Position numbers and translations under genes: made by a program. The notes under the pieces were generated by a model. The model had not been told where the DNA came from, made no database searches, and was given only the letters and a program-made list of their open reading frames with translations. Below, in pieces: positions 8,740 to 16,927 of a DNA stretch of 64,000 nucleotides. How positions within the stretch are numbered: the first letter of the stretch is position 1; the number at the start of each line of letters is the position of its first letter. The stretch is from Streptomyces sp. NBC_00557 (GTDB lineage: Bacteria > Actinomycetota > Actinomycetes > Streptomycetales > Streptomycetaceae), in NCBI RefSeq assembly GCF_036345995.1, contig NZ_CP107796.1, positions 5,580,001 through 5,644,000 of the forward strand, given 5' to 3'.

Positions 8740-8913
8740 ATGTCCGGGATAGACGAGCGGCGGGTCGCTGCGCTGGCGAAGATGCCCCCGAGGATCCTGC
8801 GAGGGCAAGGTAGGGTCAGGGCCCTGGAAGAGGCGCGGAAGCTCGTCGAGTGCGTAGCCCTGATGCACCGGGAGAAGCCCAGCACCAACCCTCAGGAGGG
8901 CGGTCACGCTTGA
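8740..8913 (+). CDS. small hypothetical protein (57 residues)
   Basis: Starts MSGIDERRVAALAKMPPRIL and is mostly charged helix. The ATG at 8740 is preceded by GGGAGGA at the proper distance, the best reason to think it is real. No family recognised. It is divergent from the XRE regulator, in the position of an early phage gene. Confidence 0.5.
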   Translation: MSGIDERRVAALAKMPPRILRGQGRVRALEEARKLVECVALMHREKPSTNPQEGGHA

Positions 8914-9141
8914 ACCGTCGCGGCATCGCCGCGATTGAGCCAGAGATAGGTGACATTCTTGAGAGTCTGAGGTAGGTTCTATGGCGTCGAGGCGGGTACA
9001 GCAGCCGCAGGAACCCGCCCGACAGCGTCGCGCAAGCGGCGTCCTTCCCTGCTCCTCGCCGGGCGGCCGACCCCCCCCCCCGCGCCCCGCCTGGCGAGGA
9101 GTCGGCCGTCCGGTGCGGCCTCGGGGTGCGTGACGGGAGCC

Positions 9142-9174
9142 AGCCCGCCATTGACCGCTCGGTCGTGGCGGGCT
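9142..9174 (+). terminator. hairpin, probable terminator upstream of parB
   Basis: AGCCCGCCA and TGGCGGGCT form a perfect 9-bp stem with a 15-base loop. Transcripts from the small upstream gene would end here, and AT-rich DNA starts after it. Confidence 0.5.
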
Positions 9175-9257
9175 CTCTCGTATCCGCACCCGAATGGAAT
9201 CTAGAAAAACGGGGGTGTTTCTCTTTCGAATTCCCTTGAATTAAAAGGCTTTCCCAC

Positions 9258-9285
9258 TTGCCTTGGCGGTATCTGCCATTAAGAT
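9258..9285 (+). promoter_or_regulatory. candidate promoter for parB
   Basis: TTGCCT and TAAGAT with a 16-base spacer, inside the AT-rich patch. The predicted transcript start is about 50 bases upstream of the parB ATG. It fits a vegetative-type sigma-70 promoter in sequence and position. Confidence 0.4.
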
Positions 9286-9342
9286 ATAAGTGTAAGAACA
9301 AAGGGAAATACCCCCTAAAGAGAAAATGGAAAGGCGCGGGAA

Positions 9343-10491
9343 ATGGCCGACACCGGCAAGGTCGCTTTCATTAACATCAAGATCAGCGAGATCGCCCCCA
9401 ACCCGGAGCAGCCCCGTAAGTTCTTCTCCGAGGAGGCGCAGCAGGAACTGACCGCCAGCATCAGGGAGAACGGCCTCCTCCAGCCGGTCGTCGTCCGGCC
9501 GGTCGAGGGCGCCAAGGTCCCCTACATGCTGATCGCGGGTGAGCGCCGCTGGCGGTCTTGCAAGGCGGCCGGCCTGGAGGTCATCCCGGCCAAGGTGGTC
9601 GAGGGCGCCTCCGAGGAGGAGGCGTACGTGCTCAGCATTGCGGAAAACGTGAACCGCGCCGACATGACCATCATGGAAGAGGCCGGCGCGTACGCCGACC
9701 TCAAGGCCGCCGGTTGGACCCCGGCGAAGATTGCCAAGCAGTTCGGCAAGACGGAAACCCACATCACCTGGCGGCTCGGCCTGCTCACCCTGCGCTCCGA
9801 GGTCGCGGAAATGGTCGACAACGGCCAGATCAAGAACAACCTGGCCTGGCACATCGCCCAGCTCACCCCGGCCAACCAGATGGTGGCTGCCATGCGGTAC
9901 GTGCGCGGCGACTTCGACAGCGAGGCCGAAGCGCAGCACTTCGCCAACGGGCTCAAGCTGATGGAGCAGCAGACCTCCCTGACCAATGAGAAGGCTCCGA
10001 CGGCCGAGGAGCAGGAGACGCGGAAGAAGGCCAAGGCCAAGGCGAAGGACGGGCTCGGCAAGGCTGAGGAAGTCCTGATCCCGCTGCTGGAGGAGCTGGC
10101 CGAGAAGAAGCCAGAGGACCTGGCGGTCATCCTCGGTGACGATCTCAGCCGCCACGTGCGCGTCGTCGGCCGCCTGTATGCCAAGGTGCAGATGGTGCGG
10201 AACCTGCTGAGCAAGGCCCAGGGTATCCAGCGGGCCATGGAGGCGGAGTTCAACAAGGCTGCGGTCGAGGTCCAGCAGGAAGCGGCGGCAAAGAAGGCGG
10301 AGGCCGAGGCCAAGCCGGAAGCGGCCGAGGCGGAGAAGCCCAAGGCGAAGGAGGCGGCCAAGCCGCGGCCGACGGCCAAGAAGACGGCTGCGAGGTCCAC
10401 CACCGCGAAGCCCGCGGCGCCGACGGCTACCACGGCCAAGGTCCCGGCGCCTCGGACGGCCGCCAAGAAGCCCGAAGTGGCAGCGAAGTAG
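9343..10491 (+). CDS. ParB/Spo0J-family DNA-binding protein with a Lys/Ala-rich tail
   Basis: 382 residues. The N-terminal ParB domain has the nucleotide-binding boxes ENGLLQPVVVRP, GERRWRS and ENVNRADMTIME. Next comes a helix-turn-helix (GWTPAKIAKQFGKTETHITW). From about residue 290 to the end it is a low-complexity Ala/Lys/Pro/Glu tail (repeats such as AAKPRPTAKKTAARSTT), like histone-tail extensions that bind DNA non-specifically. ParB proteins are now known to be CTP switches that load at centromere-like sites. There is no ParA nearby, so a regulatory or packaging-related role is as likely as partition. The AT-rich zone just upstream is a candidate target. Confidence 0.85.
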   Translation: MADTGKVAFINIKISEIAPNPEQPRKFFSEEAQQELTASIRENGLLQPVVVRPVEGAKVPYMLIAGERRWRSCKAAGLEVIPAKVVEGASEEEAYVLSIAENVNRADMTIMEEAGAYADLKAAGWTPAKIAKQFGKTETHITWRLGLLTLRSEVAEMVDNGQIKNNLAWHIAQLTPANQMVAAMRYVRGDFDSEAEAQHFANGLKLMEQQTSLTNEKAPTAEEQETRKKAKAKAKDGLGKAEEVLIPLLEELAEKKPEDLAVILGDDLSRHVRVVGRLYAKVQMVRNLLSKAQGIQRAMEAEFNKAAVEVQQEAAAKKAEAEAKPEAAEAEKPKAKEAAKPRPTAKKTAARSTTAKPAAPTATTAKVPAPRTAAKKPEVAAK

Positions 10492-10493
10492 AT

Positions 10494-10535
10494 CAGCGGG
10501 AGGGGGCTCGCACCCAGCGCGCCCCCTCCCTGCTG
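10494..10535 (+). terminator. terminator hairpin after parB
   Basis: GGGAGGGGGC (10498-10507) pairs perfectly with GCCCCCTCCC (10521-10530), extended by CAGC/GCTG across one bulged base. It begins three bases after the parB stop codon. Confidence 0.7.
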
Positions 10536-10552
10536 GCGTGTATGGCCACTCG

Positions 10553-10587
10553 CCGGGCCCGCAGGGGGCTGCTCCCTGCGGGCCCGG
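10553..10587 (+). terminator. second terminator hairpin after parB
   Basis: A perfect 14-bp stem (10553-10566 with 10574-10587; starts CCGGGCCCGCA) and 7-base loop. With the preceding hairpin it makes a tandem terminator that insulates parB from the following module. Confidence 0.7.
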
Positions 10588-10695
10588 TGCCGCTCAGGTC
10601 CTCGGCGGCCTGAGCGGAGCACTGATGACATCCGGGCGCGCCGCCGGCGGCGCCGACGGGTGCCCGGCCGCTGAGCACAGATGAAAGGAAGCTGC

Positions 10696-11109
10696 GTGCT
10701 CACCCTGTTCACCAACCGGTTCCAGGCGTTCCAGCCCCCGCAGGGAGTGCCGGTGCGCATCACCCTGGGCGCTCCTCGCTTCAAGCTCCCCTACTCCCTC
10801 ACCCACTCGGTGCGGGAACTCGCGCCGCGTCGTGACTACCTCTCCAGCCCCGAGCCGGAGTTCATCGCGGCCTACCGAGCCGACCTCGATCAGCTCGGGC
10901 CTGAACGGATCGCGGCGCGGCTGCGGCAGATCACTCAGGCGGAGGGTGATCACCGTCTGGTTCTGCTCTGCTTCGAGGACCTGGCCAAGCCGGGTCAGTG
11001 GTGCCACCGCCGAGTGTTCGCCGCCTGGTGGAAGGACGCCACGGGGGACGACGTGCGAGAGCTGTCCCCGATGGAGGACGACCACTACCAGCAGGGCACC
11101 TTGATGTGA
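10696..11109 (+). CDS. DUF488-like protein
   Basis: About 137 residues. The stretch HRLVLLCFEDLAKPGQWCHR, followed by RVFAAWW, matches the conserved core of the DUF488 family (a Cys plus a downstream Cys-His-Arg and Trp), small cytosolic proteins of unknown function often carried by phages and restriction loci. I chose the GTG at 10696 (AAAGGAAG just upstream) over an ATG five codons earlier. It leads the module of modification and packaging genes on the same strand. Confidence 0.65.
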   Translation: MLTLFTNRFQAFQPPQGVPVRITLGAPRFKLPYSLTHSVRELAPRRDYLSSPEPEFIAAYRADLDQLGPERIAARLRQITQAEGDHRLVLLCFEDLAKPGQWCHRRVFAAWWKDATGDDVRELSPMEDDHYQQGTLM

Positions 11110-11242
11110 GCGTCGGAACCACGCTCACGATATAGGTGACATTATTCCAAGGAGCTGCGTGCTCCTTGTGTAAGGTTCCAGCGCAGCGCCCGGCCCGGCA
11201 CCCCACCGAGGCCGGGCGTCGTCGTACGTCGGGAGGCAACAG

Positions 11243-12577
11243 ATGTTCCAGGGCACTATCCCAGGCCCCATGCGCTCCATCGTGCGCGAGACCGCCAGCC
11301 AATGGCCGAGCGGCCCGATGTACGTCCCGTGCTGCGGCAACTTCACCATCGAGCGCAGCGTGGCCGGCATGGGCTTCGCCCTGCACTCGTCCGACGTGTC
11401 CATCTACACCAGCGCGGTCGGCCGGTGGCTCACCCGCCAGCCGCTCGGCATCCAGCTCCGTGAGGAGAGTCGAGACGAACTGGACTGGCTCACCGACTCC
11501 TTGGACGACGGTGTCGGTACCGTCGCCACGCTCATGCTCGGCACACGGTTCCTCGCCAGCGTCGGCCGCGAGGGGCTGTGGCACGAACGGGTGGTCCGCT
11601 CCTACCGGGAGCAGTGGAAGGCCAAGCACGCGGAGACGGTCCAGCGGCTGGCCGGCTCGGACATCGAACTCGCCTCCTACGAGGTCGAAGACGTGCGCTC
11701 GTGGCTCCAGAGGGTGCCTCGCGATGCCCCGGTGTGCTCCTTCCCTCCCTTCTACGGCGGCGGTTACGAGAAGCTGTACGAGCCGCTGGAGGCGCACTTC
11801 ACCTGGGACGCGCCAGAGTACGAGCCGCTGTCGGATGACGACGTGGTCAGTGTGCTCGGCGCGATCACGGACCGGCCGTACTGGCTGACGGCCTCCAACC
11901 ACGACGTGCCCGAGCTGCACCGCTACCTGCGCGGTGTGATCAAGGCGACGCCGCGCGCCGCTCCGTTCTACGTGTACGCCAGCCAGGCGAGGACCAGGAT
12001 TGTCGCCCCGCGCCAGCCGATCGAGCCGGTGAAGGCCCCGCGGCTGCGACAGGGGCAAGAGCTGGTCGGCCCGCTCACCCTGTCGCTGCTGAAGCCGGGC
12101 CAGTTCAACGCCCTGCGCTCTCGGTACCTGAATCCGAAGATCGCGCCGGGGGCGGCGAACCTGGCCGTGGCGGTGAAGGACGGCAAGGGCCGCGTGCTCG
12201 GCGTGTTCGCGATGGCGCCGAGCTCGTACACGCCGGACGAGGCGTATGTGCTGTCGGACTTCGCGGTCGCGCCGACCGACTACCCCCGGCTGTCGAAGCT
12301 GATCGTTCTCGCGGCCACTAGCGCCGAGGCGCAGCTGCTGTGCCAGCGGGCGTTCTCGCGGCGGATCCGGCGGGTGTCCACGACGGCGTTCAGCAACAAC
12401 CCGGTGTCGATGAAGTACCGCGGGCTGCTCAAGCTGACCAAGCGCGGCCCGTCGAACGAGGACGGCTGGAAGTACCAGCTCCAGTACCAAGGGGCGATGG
12501 GCGAGCACACGCTGGCCGACGCCCTTGAGAAGTGGGCGAAGCGGTGGGGCGCCCCGATGACCAAGACGGGAGTCTGA
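11243..12577 (+). CDS. Mom-like DNA base-modification protein with methyltransferase-like N-domain
   Basis: 444 residues, strong ribosome site (GGGAGG) before the ATG. The N-terminal half looks like a DNA methyltransferase fold: a motif-I-like YVPCCGNFTIE, an SDVSIY acidic strand, and a PPF catalytic-type motif in FPPFYGGGYEKLYEP. The C-terminal third resembles the Mom/GNAT acyltransferase fold: VLGVFAMAPSSYTPDEAYVL, then SDFAVAPTDYPRLSKLIVLA and VSTTAFSNNPVSMKYRGLL. Mom of phage Mu hypermodifies adenine to evade restriction. The likely role here is protecting phage DNA during infection or packaging. The ParB-fold partner follows two bases downstream, then terminase. Assignment is by motif reading only. 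Confidence 0.6.
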   Translation: MFQGTIPGPMRSIVRETASQWPSGPMYVPCCGNFTIERSVAGMGFALHSSDVSIYTSAVGRWLTRQPLGIQLREESRDELDWLTDSLDDGVGTVATLMLGTRFLASVGREGLWHERVVRSYREQWKAKHAETVQRLAGSDIELASYEVEDVRSWLQRVPRDAPVCSFPPFYGGGYEKLYEPLEAHFTWDAPEYEPLSDDDVVSVLGAITDRPYWLTASNHDVPELHRYLRGVIKATPRAAPFYVYASQARTRIVAPRQPIEPVKAPRLRQGQELVGPLTLSLLKPGQFNALRSRYLNPKIAPGAANLAVAVKDGKGRVLGVFAMAPSSYTPDEAYVLSDFAVAPTDYPRLSKLIVLAATSAEAQLLCQRAFSRRIRRVSTTAFSNNPVSMKYRGLLKLTKRGPSNEDGWKYQLQYQGAMGEHTLADALEKWAKRWGAPMTKTGV

Positions 12578-12579
12578 CC

Positions 12580-13482
12580 ATGGAGGAGACCACTCGCCTC
12601 GCCCCGCCGCAGATGGTGCAGGGCGACCCGCGCACGCTGACGCTGCTCGACGTCAACGCCAGGTTCCTGCCGCACGAGCAGTTCCGGCAGCTCGTGGCCA
12701 ACATCACGCGCGACGGCTGCCTGACCTCGACGCCGCTGGTTTGGAACGACCGCGAGACGGGGCGGCTGGTCGTGCTGTCGGGCAACCATCGCACGCTCGC
12801 CGCGATCGAGGCCGGCCTGTCGCAGATCTGGTGGATGCAGATAGACGAACCGCTGCCCCGCCAGCGGCAGATCGCGCTGCAGCTGTCGCACAACGCGATC
12901 GCAGGGCAGGACGATCCGGCGATCCTCAAGGAGCTGTACGACGAGCTGGAGTCGGTGGAGTGGCGGCAATACACGGGCCTGGATGACAAGGCGCTGGATC
13001 TTCTGGAGAAGGTGGACGTCGCCTCCCTGGGCGAGGCGAACCTCGACTTCGCCAGCGTGCAGTTCATGTTCCTGCCCGACGAGCTGGAGCGGGCGGAGGC
13101 CGCGTTCGATGCCGCCCGGTCGACGGCGGCGGCGGACCAGCGGTGGCTCGCCGGGCTGGAGCAGTACGAGCCGGTGCTCGATGCGCTGGAGACCTCCCGG
13201 GCCGCCTACAAGATCGGCAACAGTGCGACGGCGCTCGGCGTGATCCTCGCGGTGTTCGAGCGGCACCTGGGCGAGCTGGCCGAGGGCTGGTTCGACGCGG
13301 CTACCGGGGAGCCGACGCGGGCGGGGACGGCGCCGCTGGAGACGGTGTTCGGGGCGCGGGAGGTGCCTGTTGAGACGGCGGCTCTCGTACGGGCGGCCAT
13401 CGATCGGATGGTGCAGGAGGGGACCGTGCCGGCCGACGAGCCGTGGCGGGCGCTGGACGTTCTGGCCGCACAGCAGAACTAG
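12580..13482 (+). CDS. ParB-like nuclease-domain protein
   Basis: 300 residues. The N-terminal ParB fold is shown by LLDVNARFLPHEQFRQLVAN and by VLSGNHRTLAAIEAGL, the GNHR box taking the place of GERR. A long helical C-terminal region follows (AAYKIGNSATALGVILAVFE). The ATG at 12580 follows the upstream stop at once, so the pair is translationally coupled. Such proteins sit beside terminases and base-modification enzymes in actinophages and may act as nucleotide-dependent clamps or partners of the Mom-like enzyme. Confidence 0.75.
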   Translation: MEETTRLAPPQMVQGDPRTLTLLDVNARFLPHEQFRQLVANITRDGCLTSTPLVWNDRETGRLVVLSGNHRTLAAIEAGLSQIWWMQIDEPLPRQRQIALQLSHNAIAGQDDPAILKELYDELESVEWRQYTGLDDKALDLLEKVDVASLGEANLDFASVQFMFLPDELERAEAAFDAARSTAAADQRWLAGLEQYEPVLDALETSRAAYKIGNSATALGVILAVFERHLGELAEGWFDAATGEPTRAGTAPLETVFGAREVPVETAALVRAAIDRMVQEGTVPADEPWRALDVLAAQQN

Positions 13483-13507
13483 TCGGTCGTCGGCCAGGAG
13501 GTGAGCG

Positions 13508-14041
13508 GTGGCCGAGGGCACCGTGGAGTCCTGGGAGCGGCAGAGCGGGGAGTCGGTCCAGGCGTTCGAGGCGTTCGCCGTGTACCGCGATCTCGGCCCG
13601 GCGCGGAGTGTCACGAAGGTGGCACGGGAGTTGGATAAATCCCGCGCGCTGGTGGGCCGGTGGTCGCGGCAGTTCGCATGGGTGGTGCGGGCTGCCGCGT
13701 ATGACCAGGAGCAGGACCGGTTGTTCCTCGCCGAGCAGGCGCAGGCGCGGCGTGACCTGGCGCGTCGGCATGCGAAGTTGGCGCAGGCCGTGCAGAGCAA
13801 GGCGGTGGCCCGGCTCCAGTCGCTGGACCCGCGGGAGCTGTCGCCGTCGGAGCTGCTGCGCTACATCCAGGTCGCGGCCGAGATCGAGCGGCGGGCCGTG
13901 GGTGATGCCCCGGCGGCCAAGACGGTCGAGGACCGGGACCAGGGTGTGGACGTGGCCTCCTTGTCGGATGAGGAGCGCCGGGCACGGATGGACCAGCTGC
14001 GGCGGGAGTTGGAGCGCCGGTTGTCGGAGGGCGCGCAGTGA
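13508..14041 (+). CDS. phage terminase small subunit
   Basis: 177 residues, GTG start with AGGAGG upstream. An N-terminal helix-turn-helix (ARSVTKVARELDKSRALVGR) would bind the packaging site. Long helices follow for oligomerisation and end in an acidic/basic tail. Its stop overlaps the start of the large subunit (GTGA), as expected for co-translated terminase subunits. Confidence 0.8.
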   Translation: MAEGTVESWERQSGESVQAFEAFAVYRDLGPARSVTKVARELDKSRALVGRWSRQFAWVVRAAAYDQEQDRLFLAEQAQARRDLARRHAKLAQAVQSKAVARLQSLDPRELSPSELLRYIQVAAEIERRAVGDAPAAKTVEDRDQGVDVASLSDEERRARMDQLRRELERRLSEGAQ

Positions 14042-15531
14042 GCCGGGGCCGGGCCAAGCGCCGATTGGTCGAGGGGTTCGCGGATCCGTCGGTGATGAGC
14101 GAGGACCAGTTGCGGGCCGAGATCGCTGCGCTGATCCGCGCCGATGAGTTGTCGGCGCGGCGGTGGGCGTGTGAGGTCCCGGACTGTGACGGGCTGCCGC
14201 ACGCGGGCTGGCTGCACCACCATGCGCGTGCGGCGCAGCGTCAGCCGCTGTGGCTGTGGACGGTGTGGATGCTGCTCACCGGCCGCGGCTGGGGCAAGTC
14301 GCGGACGGCGGCGGAGACGGTGAAGCAGTGGGCGCAGACGCCAGGGTTGCAGATCGCGGTCGTGGCGAAGAACGCCACGCTGGTGCGGGACATCTGCTTC
14401 GAGTCCCCCAAGAGCGGGCTGCTGTCGGTGTTCCCGCCGGAGGATGTGGCGAAGTACAACTCCAGCCTGGGTGAGACGACGCTCCGGCTGACGAACGGCA
14501 CGCTGATCCGGGGGTTCGGTGCGGAGACGCCGGACAACCTGCGGGGCTGGGCGTTCGACAAGGCGTGGTGCGACGAGTACGCGGCCTGGTCGCGGCACAC
14601 CGCCCAGGAGGTCTACGACATGCTGTGGTTCTGCCTGCGTGAGGCGGACACCCCGCAGGTGGTGATCTCCACGACGCCGAAGCCGCTCCCGCACGTCAAG
14701 CGGCTCGTCGAACGTGGCCGGGTCCAGGAGAAGGCGCACCTCGAGGGTGGGGCGCCCCCGCGGGTAGTGCTGACCCGTGGGCACATGCGGGAGAACGACG
14801 CGAACCTGTCGGCTGCGGCGCGCGAGGAGCTGGAGCAGGAGTACGCCGGCACCCGGCTGGGGCGGCAGGAGCTGTCCGGTGAGCTACTCGAGGACGTGGA
14901 GGGCGCGCTGTGGAAGGGCTGGATGCTGGAGGTCGAGGGCTTCCGTCCCCGGCCTGAGCACCTGCCTGACCTTCAGCGGGTGGTGGTCGCCGTCGACCCA
15001 GCCACGAAGTCGCATGAGAACGCGGACATGACCGCGTTCACGGTGGCGGGGCGCGGGCTCCCGGTGGAGACGATGTTCGGGGACGACCGGCCTCGCGGGT
15101 ATCTGCTGCACTGTGAGCAGGACCGGTACACGCCGACGCAGGCGATGAAGCGGGCCGCCGAGCTGTATCACGAGCACCGTGCGGACTGCGTGGTGATCGA
15201 GGTGAACAACGGCGGGGACTACCTTCCGGCGCTGCTGGAGCAGGTGGACCCGACGGTGAACTGGCGAATCGTTCACGCCACGCGGGGAAAGCGGGCGCGG
15301 GCGGCACCAGCGGCGCAACTGTACGAGCAGGCCAGGGTGTCGCACGTCGGTCCGGCACGGTGGTTCGCGGAGTTGGAGGAGCAGATGACGACGTTCGTCG
15401 GCCAGGGCGAGACCGAGGACTCGCCGGACCTGCTGGACTCGGCGGTGTGGGCGCTGTGGGATCTGTTCCTCGACCCGACGATGCCGCCTCCGCGGGGTGC
15501 ATCTGATCACCGACTCGACAGCCGACGCTGA
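14038..15531 (+). CDS. phage terminase large subunit
   Basis: 497 residues, the packaging ATPase-nuclease. Walker A is GRGWGKSR in LLTGRGWGKSRTAAETV. The ATPase core includes VVAKNATLVRDICFESPKSG and the acidic pair in FDKAWCDEYAAW. The nuclease domain carries RVVVAVDPATKSHENADM near residue 315 and VVIEVNNGGDYLPALLEQVD, which supply metal-binding aspartate and glutamate. Length and domains look intact, so this copy may still be functional. Confidence 0.92.
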   Translation: MSRGRAKRRLVEGFADPSVMSEDQLRAEIAALIRADELSARRWACEVPDCDGLPHAGWLHHHARAAQRQPLWLWTVWMLLTGRGWGKSRTAAETVKQWAQTPGLQIAVVAKNATLVRDICFESPKSGLLSVFPPEDVAKYNSSLGETTLRLTNGTLIRGFGAETPDNLRGWAFDKAWCDEYAAWSRHTAQEVYDMLWFCLREADTPQVVISTTPKPLPHVKRLVERGRVQEKAHLEGGAPPRVVLTRGHMRENDANLSAAAREELEQEYAGTRLGRQELSGELLEDVEGALWKGWMLEVEGFRPRPEHLPDLQRVVVAVDPATKSHENADMTAFTVAGRGLPVETMFGDDRPRGYLLHCEQDRYTPTQAMKRAAELYHEHRADCVVIEVNNGGDYLPALLEQVDPTVNWRIVHATRGKRARAAPAAQLYEQARVSHVGPARWFAELEEQMTTFVGQGETEDSPDLLDSAVWALWDLFLDPTMPPPRGASDHRLDSRR

Positions 15532-15620
15532 GGAGCGCGTTGGTGCACTGCGGACTCTCTGTCGCCTCGCCTCAGCGGAAAACCGCAGGCGTAGGCCGAC
15601 AGCACGAGGGATCATGAGAC

Positions 15621-16499
15621 ATGCGCCCGGATGGCTGGCACCTCACGGAAGACCTCGACGAATTTCTGGCCCGAGTCGGCGAGTTCCTGCGCTCGCGCCC
15701 CGCCCTGCACACCGTCCCGCTGACGGTAACCGAGGCGCTGCGCACGCGCGGGGCGGATGCGTACGGCGCTGAAGCCCCTGTCTTCGGCTGGCTGGAGCGA
15801 GCGGGCAAGGTTCGCGCGGCCTTCTTCCGTACCTCGCCACGACGCCCATACCTCACCCCCCTTATCCCCGAGGAGGCCGAGAGTCTCGCCGCCAACCTGT
15901 CCCGCCTCGGCCGCCCTCTCCCTGGCGTCAGTGCGGACCACGACACCGCCACCGCCTTCGCCAAGGCCTGGCAAAGGCACACGGGCGCGACGCCCACGCT
16001 CCACGAGCGCGAGCGCCTGTACCGCCTCGGCACACTCACACCACCGGAGCCGCTCGCCGAGGGGCGAGGTCGAATCGCTGGCGAGCAGGACCGCGAGCGG
16101 CTCATGCTTTGGCACCGCGAGTTCGTCGCCGACATCGGAGGAACCCCCGCTCCGGACAACAGCTCATGGGTGGACACACGCATTGCCGACGGACGCGTCA
16201 CGTTCTGGGAGACCCCGGACGGTACCCCAGTCTCCATGGCGGGCGTGACTCCGATGGTCGCCGGGCAGATCCGGGTGGCCCCTGTCTACACCCCGGCCCA
16301 CCTGCGCGGCCGGGGCTACGCGGGCGCCGCGACGGTTGAGGTGAGTCGGGCCGCGCTGGCTGCAGGCGCGGCGGAGATCTTGCTGTTCGCGGACCTGGCC
16401 AATCCCACAAGCAACGGTCTCTACCAGCGGATCGGGTACCGCCCGGTTACCGACTTCGCGGTGTACGACTTCTCATATGCCGCACCAGAAAGCCGTTGA
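15621..16499 (+). CDS. GNAT-family N-acetyltransferase (cargo gene)
   Basis: 292 residues. The acetyl-CoA binding region is VYTPAHLRGRGYAGAATVEV followed by FADLANPTSNGLYQRIGYRP, the standard GNAT signature. The first half is a less conserved domain. It sits between terminase and portal, where phage genes are normally contiguous. It has no place in morphogenesis and is best read as a moron or inserted host gene. The substrate is unknown. Confidence 0.8.
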   Translation: MRPDGWHLTEDLDEFLARVGEFLRSRPALHTVPLTVTEALRTRGADAYGAEAPVFGWLERAGKVRAAFFRTSPRRPYLTPLIPEEAESLAANLSRLGRPLPGVSADHDTATAFAKAWQRHTGATPTLHERERLYRLGTLTPPEPLAEGRGRIAGEQDRERLMLWHREFVADIGGTPAPDNSSWVDTRIADGRVTFWETPDGTPVSMAGVTPMVAGQIRVAPVYTPAHLRGRGYAGAATVEVSRAALAAGAAEILLFADLANPTSNGLYQRIGYRPVTDFAVYDFSYAAPESR

Positions 16500-16857
16500 A
16501 GAAACTTGTTGAGCTGCAGGAAGCGGACGGCCTGCCGGTAACCCCTCGCACGATGGGAACGGTGCAGTTGGTGGTGAGCGACCTGGTGACCAACGCCTGT
16601 AAGTACGCTTCGGCCGGTGCCTGCTGACCTTGGAGTCAGCGAGGGAGCGGTGGAGGTGACAGTGTGGGACAGCGAGCCCAGTCTGCCCATCGCCCGGGCC
16701 GCGGACCCCGAGGGTTGGCCAGCACGGGCTGGAAATCGCCTTGGCGGTCTGCCGCTCCTTCGAAATGCACCGCGAGCCGGTGGGCAAGCGCATCACTGCT
16801 GCCGTCGTACTAGCCGACGACCCGGTCGGGGACCAGGCCAACCAAGAGGTGCAATGA
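16500..16857 (+). pseudogene. broken anti-sigma-type ATP-binding protein
   Basis: Remnant of a Streptomyces HATPase_c regulator. One frame reads TVQLVVSDLVTNACKYA and then hits a stop. A second frame continues VEVTVWDSEPSLPIARAADP, and a third resumes with GQHGLEIALAVCRSFEMHRE to the stop at 16855-16857. The order is correct for the family's N, G1 and G2 boxes, so at least two frameshifts or stops have killed the gene. It adjoins the GNAT gene, suggesting both came from a host chromosome together. Confidence 0.7.
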
Positions 16858-16927
16858 GACCTGCCGGAGGGGAGTCCGCCGGACTATAGGCTGATCGATG
16901 GCGCGGGGCCGACGTCCGGAGGAGACC

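Larger units (their letters stand above)
8914..9342. other. gene-free control region before parB
   Basis: Holds an 11-base C run (9071-9081) inside a long inverted repeat (CTCCTCGCC...GGCGAGGAG), a second hairpin at 9142-9174, and then about 150 bases of unusually AT-rich DNA (9190-9340) immediately before parB. No gene seen. Confidence 0.6.

Noticed and set aside
9071..9081. Run of eleven C residues as a phase-variation switch
   Set aside because: It is in non-coding DNA between hairpin arms and not in a gene or between promoter boxes, and it may be a homopolymer assembly artefact.
14398..14407. TTCGAGTCCC, matching the tRNA T-arm, as a possible second attachment site
   Set aside because: Only ten bases match, inside the conserved coding region of the large terminase; expected by chance in GC-rich DNA.
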